From Pelomyxa schiedti (Eukaryota; Evosea; Pelobiontida; Pelomyxidae): a stretch of DNA of 64,000 nt. Both the position numbers and the translations under genes were made by a program. Numbering within the stretch: position 1 is the stretch's first letter; the number at the start of each line of letters is the position of its first letter. The notes below the pieces were generated by a model. That model saw nothing but the letters and a program-made list of their open reading frames with translations. It was not told the DNA's origin and did not search any database. The stretch is taken from NCBI GenBank assembly GCA_020536535.1, contig JAHLWZ010000800.1, positions 62,001 to 126,000 of the forward strand, written 5' to 3'. Below, piece after piece: positions 55,128 to 64,000 of the stretch.

Positions 55128-56972
55128 TTATGAATCGTGTGGTGTGGTTGTGGTACTGCTGTGATTGTGCAATGTGCAGCCCTGAAGTTCACTATCAGCC
55201 AACTTCTGCTCCATTATGTGCAGAATTTCCTCGTCCATGTGCCTCATTCCCAGGCATGCAACTTTGCCCAGGTTCACAAGTGATGTAATTCCACTCGCGC
55301 CAACAATTCCATCAGAAGATGGAATTCCGATTCCGCTCATGGCGAGATGTACAGCTCGGAATGCCGCATCCACAGCAGTCATGGCTTTGAGGGCGCAACC
55401 CATCTTGGCACCATCACATATCTGATGATTTGTAAGTGTTTCATGTAAAGTCCAGAGGGGAGTTCATACCATTCCAGCAACATTTCCCACCATGTTGTTG
55501 CATGCGAGTGATAATTCCCTTTCTCCACCATTGTTCATCATAACTAAACCAGCAGCCAAACCGATTCCAGCAGCGTTATTACAGCCACATATAGCTGAGA
55601 GGGTTCCCAGGTGTGCAGTAGTGAGTGAGGTTACCAGGCAGGCCATAGCTAGTGACTCCTCAATGAGGTTTTGGGGAATCCCTAGGTGCCTTCCTACGAT
55701 GTTCAAAGGTACACTAGATGTTATTCCCTACTCATGAATTAGTCCCCAGACAACTGACGGACCATACTTTATTCCCAGAACCAGCGAGACAGTAAACTTT
55801 GCAAGCGGTGCCGCACATACGGGCATGCACACCTAAGTGGGTGAGGGGTTGGAAATTGAATAAGAAAACAAACCATGAAATACAGTGATGGCCGCTCTAG
55901 AGTAGGCATCCGATGAACTAGCGGGATTCAGTGTTTCGCGGAATCCCTTCATTCCTTCCGCACAGATTGCAAGGTTGCACTAGGCAAGACTCAGAAACTA
56001 TGTAGGGGAAAAAAAGAAAAAAAAGAAAGAAAGAAAAAAGCCGTACTTCACTTCCAAGTCGAATCATTTCTCTATCCTCGGGAGTAATACTTCGGGCCAG
56101 ACGGAATAACTCGGTGAAACTCATTTTACACAACCTGTCATAGATGGAGATGCGCTTCGGGGTTGCTTCCTTGCCTGAAGGCTCCGTCGTAGATAATGGG
56201 GAGGGAGATTCTCCATTGAGTAAGGCATCAACATTTACTGGAACACCATCCCTCGCCACCAATGTTACATTTGTATGGTGCTGAGTAATTACACATCTCC
56301 CTTTCACCGCTGGTGCTCTAGTAACGGTACAATCCACCAGTAAGTCTGTGTCAGCTTCAACATCCTTGCGAACGGTGACGTGCACACGATTGTGTGTCAT
56401 AAGGAATGTGGCATGGGCTAAAACAGCTTCATCTGTGGCACTGAAGCACTCTAGCTTCAAATTTCGCCTTATGGCTTCATGCGTGAATGAAGCTCCAATA
56501 GCAACAGCCCACTATAATATCTCAATCAAGATATAGCATAAAATTAGGTACTAGACGAGAAAAAGAAACAGGAGTGGTACTTGTATTCCTGTTTTGCTTT
56601 GTGAGTGCGGAATTCCAACAGCATAGCAGTTCTTGTACATCCTTGGATCACATAGCAAAGTAACATCCACCACTTCACCATCACCAGCAGCAAGACTAGC
56701 CAATGAGCACCCATAAGCTATCCAGGCAAAAATAGATTGACTCATAAGCTACATTCAAAAGGGGCCAAAAAAAAAAAAAAAAAAAGCCAAAGAACCAAAA
56801 AAACCCAGACAAAAAAAAGCAGCCTCCAAAGAGCCAAAAAACGAAAAGTACCAATACTTGCAGGTTCAGTGCATCCCAGTGTTGGTCGCCACTCTTGTTT
56901 GAGGTACTCGCTAAATGTGAGCTCCTGTGGATCGCTTGCCGACGACGTTGGGGGTGGGGCAGTGGTGGCCAT
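55128..56972 (-). CDS. L-cysteine desulfidase family protein (CyuA/YhaM, UPF0597)
   Basis: Iron-sulfur enzyme that breaks L-cysteine into sulfide, pyruvate and ammonia in relatives. ATG 56972: MATTAPPPTSSASDPQELTF, then LKQEWRPTLGCTEPASI with the N-terminal cluster Cys. It continues ACGCSLASLAAGDGE-type strand, PRMYKNCYAVGIPHSQSKTG, THEAIRRNLKLECFSATDEA, MCGTACKVYCLAGSGNKGIT then SSVPLNIVGRHLG, GTLSAICGCNNAAGIGLAAG, LACNNMVGNVAGMICDGAKM then GCALKAMTAVDAAF, and SSDGIVGASGITSLVNLGKV. The three Cys-bearing loops typical of the 4Fe-4S site are present. About six introns. TAA/TGA at 55128. It is convergent with the CoA-disulfide reductase, 59 bases apart, so two sulfide/persulfide genes are neighbours. 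Confidence 0.9.
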
Positions 56973-57250
56973 GGCGATTATGGGTCGGTTGGGGGTGGGG
57001 GTTTGTTAGTTGAGTTTGAGGTTGTTTCTCAGTGTGATTTGCTGAACGAAGTTGACAGTTTTAATTAATTGCTTTGTTCAAAGGGGTTCCTTCGAGAACC
57101 AAAAAGATTTCATCGCCGATCATGTAATTAAGGTAATGTCAGAAAAAGGACGGAACGACTCGTTACTAAAAGAGAAGGTATGGGAGTTTTGAGAAATCTA
57201 TTTCATAGAATGGTAGAAAACTGACTCTAGGAACTCACAAGTGGGGTGCA

Positions 57251-58107
57251 TTATGGCCTGCATTTTGGGCAGACGGGCATGCCATTAAGGGGGTAGAATG
57301 ACTCGTCGGGATTGAGAACTGTGTGGCATGTCACACAGGCAAAGCACTTGGGGTGGAAGGTTACACCAAGCTGCAAGGGGGTGAATTCATTGAAATGGAA
57401 ACGCAAAAGCAAAAGAAACATACAGCTTCGACCCCTTCTTCAGAAAGTTCCACTTTCAACTTCTCGTGACATACATGGCATTCCTTGGAGAACTTGGCAT
57501 TGTAGTCATCAGCACAGTACCAGGCGTTATCTACTGTCCAGAACTTGATTCCGGGGAGTGGCTTCTTGCATGTAGCACACACGAAGCATGCATTGTGGTA
57601 TCCTTTGCCCTGCAGAAATTACAGAGTAAGTGGATGAAAGTTTCCTTTGTACACTTACAGAGAATGTGGCCCAGGAGCTCTCGGTAATTGGTTGTGAGCA
57701 AACAGGGCAAGGGTCCGTAGGCTTCTTTGGAGCCGTCGCTCCGTGGCATTCGTTGCACCACGCTCCATCACTACAAATATTGTCACAGTAAGTAATATGC
57801 ATTTTATTTTCAAAAATAATGGCGGTTAGAGGGCGTTATTGTGTATATTTTTGAGAGTTGAGCGGCATACGGGTGCTTGTAGAATGAACCAACAAGTTCT
57901 TTATTGCAGTGAACGCATTTCCAGCACGCCTTGTGGTACTTCTTGCTCATAGCAGTAAGAATAGTGTCGGTCTTGGCAATGGGCTTGTTGCATCCGGCGC
58001 AAACGACTTCAACAGCGGGATCTGGCCATTAAAAATACACAAGCGTTAGATCGTTTTTGTTTATATTTGCCTTGTGGGTGTTAACCGAGGTGTCACCAAC
58101 CTGCCAT
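57251..58107 (-). CDS. Three-LIM-domain protein
   Basis: ATG 58107: MA, an intron after 'ATGGCAG', then DPAVEVVCAGCNKPIAKTDT and three LIM zinc modules. LIM1: CAGCNKPI...KKYHKACWKCVHCNKELVGS...AWCNECH. LIM2: CPVCSQPI...GKGYHNACFVCATCKKPLPG...WYCADDY. LIM3: CHVCHEKLKV...GVTFHPKCFACVTCHTVLNP...MPVCPKC. The stop follows KCRP (TAA 57251). Exons are split within each LIM. About 200 residues with almost nothing else, like LimC/LimD-type cytoskeletal LIM proteins in amoebae (family comparison, not identity). Expected to be cytoplasmic and actin-associated. The spacing of all eight ligands is intact in each module as far as it can be read. Confidence 0.87.
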
Positions 58108-58260
58108 TTCGAACGGTTTTCTTTTTTTTTTTTTGGGTTGTTTAATTAAATTTTCGAAACGCTTTGAGCCAAAAATCTGTCCCTCTGGATAGACAGCGAC
58201 ATGCTTTTAGAAGAACTTCACTTCTGACACATTCTCCTGAAGCTCCCTGAATCTCTTCTC

Positions 58261-60524
58261 CTAAAAGTCCTTGTGCCAGGACACACAACACAAATGCCTA
58301 TTGAGACTGTGAAAAAAAGGATAGGGGAAAAGCCCATTTATTGCAAAGGTGGGTTGTGTGCAGGAAATTATGTCACTGTCAGTGTGATCTGTGCTGTCAT
58401 TAGTGGCTGAGTGTGTGGTGCTCATTCCGGTTTCATCGTCATCCTTGTTCCAGCCCTCCACAGAACCTTCCTCAGACAGAGACAGTACAACTACTGGCTG
58501 GGCTGTTGACAGTGGTGCAGGAGTTGGTGTTGGTGTCGGCGTGGCACTGGGAGTTGCTGTTGGGCTTGGCGTGTTGCTTGGCAGGGGTGAAACTGGTAAA
58601 TGGAAGAGCGATGTGCCGCGTGGTGGGCTTGAGGGAGGAAATGGCATTGTTAGTTGAGACGGGGTAACGTCGCTGTGGAAGTGCTGAGTGGAAGAAGGTG
58701 CTGCTGTCTGTGAGTCTTTTTGAGGGGAGCCCATGTGCTCATCAGGAGGTGTGTTGTTGGTATCAGTGATAGGGGGCAATTTGTCCTGTGAGGACTGTTG
58801 GGTGTGCCTTTCATTGGCTTTCAAAATTTGGTGGGTGAGGGGTGTTATGGGACTAGACAGCAGGTGTGAAAGGGGAAAATTTCCATTCGGCAAGAGTAAA
58901 TTCTGGTTGGAGATTATCGTTGTTGGAGTTGTGGGTGCTTGAGGGGTGAATGGAGTGACGGGTGCTTGAAAGGAGACTGATGACTCTGATACTGATGGTA
59001 TTGCCGGAAAAGTGATGGGATCCTGTATGAGGGTGTCCCAGGATTTTGTTTGAAGCATCAATGGGGGATCTGATGTGACGCTATCCAACGCTTTCAGTAA
59101 AGCCTGTTCCACATTGAATGCCAACTGTTTTTGCTTTGCCAGGGGTAGACACTCAAAAGAAAATAAGTGACACTCAGTAGAGTGTAGTGAAAGCTTACGT
59201 TTTCTGCAAGGAGTTCTTGGACTAGAAATTCGTTTATACTACAGAAAGTGGACAGTGATAACCGTAGTGTCGTTAGTCGCGAAATTAACTGAGTAAAAGT
59301 GAGTTTTTTCAAAAAGCGCACTGAGTACCTACAGTTTCTAATTGCTGCAATTTGTGGGTGAGCAAAAAAAAAAATTGTTGTAAGAGAAATACCGATTGTA
59401 AGAAGGAAATGTTCCGGCTACAAATAGTTCTTGATTGTAAAAGCAACGGAACAGTTGCGGAAACTTGCCGTAAAACCCATTGTGGTTGTTGTAATGGGGT
59501 CTGGACTTCCTTGCTAGGACAATTTAGCCATGGCTCTATGTGGTATGACCATTTTATGACTTTTCTGGAATTTCTTACTCTGAAGAAGAGAAACAGTCTG
59601 TATGGCATGATTTACTGTCCGATAGTTGGCAAGCTCTTGAGTTATGTAATGCATGATTGCCTCTATTTTAAACCCAAGAAGACCAATCTCTGCTATGAGT
59701 GCTGCTTCGTCCCTGTATGATGACATGACTATAAAACTCAATTTTCGCCATAGAGGTTACTTGTTTTTCAGATTGGCAATAAATGAAACAGGAGCCTGAA
59801 GCAATGAAGTAAGGGATGGCATTTCAAAAGTCGTGTTTGAATCTGATATTTTCTGTGAAATTTCTTTAGGCTCAGCATCTGCGCCTCCTGTAGATGACAG
59901 CACACTTCCAAAAGAGGTTTTTGGAAAAGGGGGTGCTGTGGAATGGGATACGGCCGTTGAAGCAGTCTCTGAGGAAGTTGGTGCAATTTGAGCATTTGTA
60001 TCTGCAGTGCCTGAAACATTAATCGACGGGGGATGTTCTGCAGCACTCTGTTGACTTGGAGGGGAAGAAGCGGCAGAGTTCGTCATATCCACCACATCGT
60101 TGGTTGTGCTGGTTTCACCAGATTCTTTTTCGGTGGGGCTTGGTTCTTGCGATGAGAACAACCTTGAGCTGATACTGCGTGTGTGTTGTGCGTGCCTGTC
60201 ACTTTGTTTCTTGTAATGGTGCCTGTGCCTCTCACACAATGACTGCGAGCTAAACGCGTGGTTTCTCTCGTCGGTTTCTTGGTCGCCGAGCTTGGACGGC
60301 GACGAAGAGACAGGCTCCTCCTTCAATTCGCCGCCCGCTTTGTCGCCCGAGGAAACAGACGGCGGCGAAAACGGGTTCGGCTTGATCTCCACTCTCCGGA
60401 TCTTGGGCGGCGTCAATGCGACGTGTCGTCTCGGACTCTCCGCATTCCACGTAACTTTCTTTTTCTCTCCTGTTCCGCGCCCCTTTCGCCGTACTGCCGA
60501 CACGAGCGGCGGCTGCGTCTGCAT
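58261..60524 (-). CDS. Largely disordered protein with helical core and possible PP1-docking motif
   Basis: ATG 60524 (MQTQPPLVSAVRRKGRGTGE) continues KKKVTWNAESPRRHVALTPP. KKVTW fits the [RK]-V-x-[FW] docking motif for protein phosphatase 1 (inference). Exon 1 is Ser/Thr/His-rich and ends SFIANLKNK. The intron joins it in frame to DEAALIAEIGLLGFKIEAIM, HYITQELANYRTVNHAIQTV, NCPSKEVQTPLQQPQWVLRQ and LSLSTFCSINEFLVQELLAE (helical core). The last exon (58261-59124) is Pro/Ser/Thr-rich (SPTATPSATPTPTPTPAPLS) and ends WHKDF. No known family. Confidence 0.6.
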
Positions 60525-60814
60525 CTCTCCTTCCTTTCTCTTTTTTATTTTTTTGAAATGACAAATCAAGATCTCCTCTTCGTGTTTCTTCGAATTTTGG
60601 GTGAGCGGGGAACTAGTGCCGTACGGCTCTTGTTGGTGGTTTTCGTCCTTTGGGGGCTGCTCGCTTGATCTGTTTTGTTTTGGGGTGTTAGAAATGAAAG
60701 TAGTATAGTATGTTTGATTGCAAACATGTTCTAGCCTAGCCTCAGTTGATACGGGTAGTCCATCTGCAGTATATTTTACATGAGCCGGCCTGGTTTTGTT
60801 GGAAAGTGTTTTGG

Positions 60815-63281
60815 TTAGTGAAGGTGTGGTGAATGGTTGATAGAGCAGTACTTTGGTTCCGCAATACTGGGTACTTTAGTGGGGATACTTTCTGTTGGGG
60901 CATTTGTGGGCACGGAAGTGCCTGCGGGTACAGCGGCTTCATTTGAGGTTGGTGCTGTATTTACATTTGCATTTGGATTTGGAGTTGCAGGTGCACCCAT
61001 CATCATCTTCCCTTTAAGGATATCTTCAAGCTGAGACGAGATTAAAATATGAAACAAATCGATTGAATGGGGATTTACTTTGGATTTGATGTGTTGTGAT
61101 CCCTCTGAGGAAACTTCGATTTTGATCTGTATGGAAGGGATTATGACTTGTTGCTTGATGGAAGAAAGAGAAGGAAAATTAAGGAACCTTCCTTTCTCGT
61201 GGTGGGAGCTATAAGTTGTTAGAGGCTACACAATACACGAAAATGTACCTTTTCGGGTTCTGTTGGAGCTAAGAATACACCTGGCACCTGGGAAAAATAA
61301 GTAAATCGAAATTCATGAAAGAAGGAGAACTAACCATTAATTTTCCAGGTCTGGCTGCCTGTGCCCTTGTAGGTTCCTCAGGTTTTGTAGACTGCGGTGC
61401 TCTGGCTGGTAAAGATCTTCCAGGGACAGAAGTTGGTTTCGCTTGAACACCACCTGTTGGAGCTGGTTTGAGGTTGGAAGAGGCAGATGCACCAGAGGTT
61501 GGGGAAACTTTGGGAGGAGGGGTGGGTGTTGGTTTGGCAGGGGGTAATGAATTAGGCTTTGAGGGGGGAACAGGAGTAGGTTTAGGAGGTGGTGTGGGTT
61601 TGTCAGCTGTGCTTGTTGAGCTTGGGGGTGCAACTTTTGGCACTTCGTTGATAGGCGAAGCTGAATCAGTTGTGTCAGGCACTACATTGACGCCATTCGT
61701 GACAGGTGGGCTTACATCAACCGTTACCTCGGGATTTGGAAGCGTTGTGGTAGATGGGGTAGTAGCGGGAGTAGTGGTTGCAGTTGCTTCGGAAGTAGAT
61801 ACCTCTGTTTCTTTAGGTTCAATTACTTCCTTGACTTCAATTGCTGGAACTGTTTCACAGGTTGTGGGCTGTGATTGAATTGAGGCATCCGGAGATTGCA
61901 CCGGCTCTTCATTTTGTTGAGGTACGGAAGAAGTTGTAGCTGTTGTGGTATTTGTATCAGCATCTGAAACGATGGTGAAGTCAGATTCAATTTCTTTGCT
62001 TTCTTGTTGTTGAGATTCTTCAAGTTGCATTTTAGCAATCTTAGTAACAAGGTCCACAGGTACATCGCTTTCAGGAATATTGTAATCTCTACTGATTTCC
62101 CTTATTGAAAGGCGTACTCTTTCTTGCCTTTTTTGTTTTAGTGTTTCGTGGTAACATCTGGCTGATTACGTTTCTAATTGGGCTAGAAAATCGTCATTCA
62201 GTGACTCTCCAGTACAGACATCGATTGCCATAGTTTTGCGTTTTGATTGGTTCTCTGGGGTGTCTTCTCTGTAAATTTTGTTGACAAAGGATTGAAACTT
62301 AGGTGCGCACCTTGCTGCTTCACTCTGTGAAATATCTTCACCCTTCTTCACTGAAAGATTGCAGTTGTTTGGAACAGAGTGGTAGCAGACATCATGAGCC
62401 CGAAAATTACATACTAATTTGATCAGGAAATTCCTGTACGTATTTTACAATCATTCACCTGTACACTGATAACTTTGTGCTCCCATTCCCCATATAAGGT
62501 AGCCGCATTGGCCACAGGAGGTTGGCCAGGCAAACCGAGTAGCTACCCAGTTGTGAGAAGCATCAGCTGTATTCTGGACTACAGGCTCAAGCTCCCACTC
62601 GCAATTTGGCTTCCAAAAGTAAACACATGATATTGTCCCTAAGGTAGGTCAAACGGGGAGAAAAAAAATTAAAGTGAACCATCTTTTTCACTTGCAAGCC
62701 AGGATATGTGGGCAGTCCTGGTACGAAATTAGAAAGCTAAGATATGATACATTGTGGTACTTCATAGAGAAACGGATTGCGGATTCAGTAGCTTGTTTTA
62801 CAAAGAAATGCTCCCAAGACTTGGCCTCAATTCTGTTGCAAACAGGGCCACCAACAAATGGAACACACAAAAATTTGCCAAACTCACTGTAACAATGTTG
62901 GTGGAGGTATATTTGATGAGGGAGGACAAGGCAGTAACATACGACTTGAGTGTGAGGCCATTTTCGTCAGTATTGAGGTTCCACGTAGTCCTGAACCCAG
63001 GCACACCTTCTGGCACACAAAACAAAAACCCCATCTGGTTGGTACCCAAGAAAGTCCCAAAGCATGTCTTGAGCCTATAAACACCCCCTATTCAAAATGT
63101 GTTGAGCATCCCAACAATGGGTTTTTTTTTTTTTTGGTTTGGTGTTGTTATTTGTTCTAATCATTTATCGATGATGTTTAGCAATGCCAGCCTTACGGAT
63201 AGCTTTAGAGTCAGGGGCAGTGCTATTGACAGTTTCGGGGCTTGTTTTATTTGCACCAGACGACGACGTGGTCAGTGACAT
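60815..63281 (-). CDS. C1 (zinc-finger) domain protein with Pro-rich C-terminus
   Basis: ATG 63281: MSLTTSSSGANKTSPETVNS. A long intron (about 63115-63225) gives KAIRGVYRLKTCFGTFLGTN, then FVCVPEGVPGFRTTWNLNTD-like and SSLIKYTSTNIVT strands (C2-like pattern, not certain). SWEHFFVKQATESAIRFSMK and WKPNCEWELEPVVQNTADAS follow. The C1 motif is HNWVATRFAWPTSCGQCGYL, IWGMGAQSYQC, then CNFRAHDVCYHSVPNNC (H-x12-C-x2-C...C-x2-C...H...C). Next are VNKIYREDTPENQSKRKTMA, IREISRDYNIPESDVPVDLV and a Thr/Pro-rich tail (KPTPVPPSKPNSLPPAKPTP). The last exon ends EPKYCSINHSPHLH, TAA 60815. It probably binds membrane lipid or protein partners. Several splice sites are unresolved. Confidence 0.6.
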
Positions 63282-63523
63282 CTCCACCACTTCGAATTTA
63301 TCGGGGTTATTTTTGTATGTTTTCTAAACGGCCACATCTCTCCAAGTTGGAGTCCAGCTCTCTCTGGTCTCCAGAGGTCTGTCAGAGCATCAATGGAAAA
63401 AAAGGGGAACTCACCGTTCACTTCCCAGTGCCACCCCCAGTGTCTGAGCACATCCCAGCCAATTGAACCTGTGTTGAACGAGAAGTTGTCGTTGCTTCTG
63501 GCTTATTAATCTTGATCACAACA

Positions 63524-64000
63524 ATGAGCCAGGAGCAGAGCGCAGCAGCACCGGCGGCCAAGAGGCGGTGCCCGAACCAACGCGGGAGGGGGTCCCATAA
63601 TCCGTGCCGCGGGGGCGGCCGCGGCGGGCGGGGCAGAGGAGGCCGCGGCCGGGGCGGTCGCGGGCGCGGGCGTGCTCAGCCGGCGGCACCAGGCGAGAAC
63701 TTCGACATCCAAGCGGACGACGACGGCGGAGGGCGGGGGGAGGCCGTCCCCACAGAAATCGATGGAGACGAGGTCCGCGACGACTCGGCCCCGTCGTCTG
63801 CGGCGGCGACGACGACGACGACGACTACGACGACGAGTGCACCCGGGGGCGACCGGGAAGTAGTGCCAAAGACGGTCAGATCTGGTTCTGGGTCCGAGGG
63901 GGCTGAGGACGACGAGAAGGACGGCTACTGTGTGGGCATGAGGTATGGCTCATTTCAACTTGTGGGAACAGAGCCACCACTGCCACATAGCAAATAACAA
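63524..64000 (+). CDS. RGG-box protein, 3' end beyond the window
   Basis: ATG 63524: MSQEQSAAAPAAKRRCPNQR, then an RGG/RG region (GGGRGGRGRGGRGRGGRGRG), acidic and Thr-rich parts (ADDDGGGRGEAVPTEIDGDE) and YCVGMR. After 'GGCATGAG' the sequence gtatggctc at 63943 is a likely donor. The frame runs on to TAA 63997, but this may be intronic, so the gene probably continues outside. The composition fits an RNA-binding protein. The exon is very GC-rich. Confidence 0.55.

Noticed and set aside
62754-63160. Plus-strand frames over the C1-protein N-terminal exons
   Set aside because: The minus-strand reading splices in phase to the C1 domain; the plus frames have no domain or context.
1-64000. tRNA, rRNA genes, CRISPR arrays or operon-style ribosome binding sites
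   Set aside because: None recognised. The spliced, densely packed genes and eukaryotic domains argue against a prokaryotic origin.

Overview
The window is nuclear DNA of a compact, intron-rich protist genome. About 36 protein genes on both strands are separated by short gaps, often under 100 bases at convergent ends. Most are split by GT-AG introns of roughly 28-150 nt. The organism is not named by anything I can see. A Rab-type GTPase, three-LIM, C1, RING, importin-alpha, SPFH and KH genes make it a eukaryote. An LRR-dual-specificity phosphatase of the kind known from Dictyostelium and Entamoeba, plus bacterial-type sulfur and amidohydrolase enzymes typical of oxygen-poor protists, suggest an anaerobic amoebozoan such as an archamoeba. 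That placement is inference. No rRNA, tRNA or CRISPR array was recognised. All multi-exon models were spliced by eye, so inner boundaries are approximate.

Layout, 1-14.7 kb: partial N-acetylneuraminate lyase, RING protein, amidohydrolase-3 enzyme, intronless GC-rich M20 peptidase, several small unknown genes, secreted BNR-type beta-propeller, second amidohydrolase-3 enzyme, TauE/SafE-type sulfite exporter. 15-35.9 kb: an ankyrin-F-box-Rab-like GTPase fusion with a CaaX end, a Ser/Pro-rich protein, a NADAR (YbiA-like) protein, an LRR-phosphatase, two large unknown proteins, an Asteroid-like PIN nuclease and a multi-KH protein with an Arg-Asp/Arg-Glu tail. 35.97-40.06 kb: two abutting DNA transposons. 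One is a terminal-inverted-repeat element carrying an unknown protein. The other is a hAT element whose transposase gene is broken by a perfect 33-bp palindrome. 40.1-51.8 kb: a RING/IBR-archaemetzincin fusion, NSRP1-like splicing factor, importin alpha without an IBB domain, coiled-coil protein and SPFH protein. 52.3-64 kb: a CoA-disulfide-reductase/rhodanese/TusA enzyme convergent with an L-cysteine desulfidase, a three-LIM protein, a disordered protein with a possible PP1-docking motif, a C1-domain protein and the start of an RGG protein.

Functional themes: sulfur handling (cysteine desulfidase, CoA-disulfide reductase with sulfur-carrier domains, sulfite exporter), lateral-transfer-type hydrolases, RNA processing (NSRP1, KH, Asteroid, RGG) and ubiquitin-linked domain fusions. 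The most novel item is the ankyrin-F-box-GTPase fusion at 15184-18066, followed by the RING/IBR-archaemetzincin fusion at 40102-42010 and the unclassified TIR element at 35968-37761.
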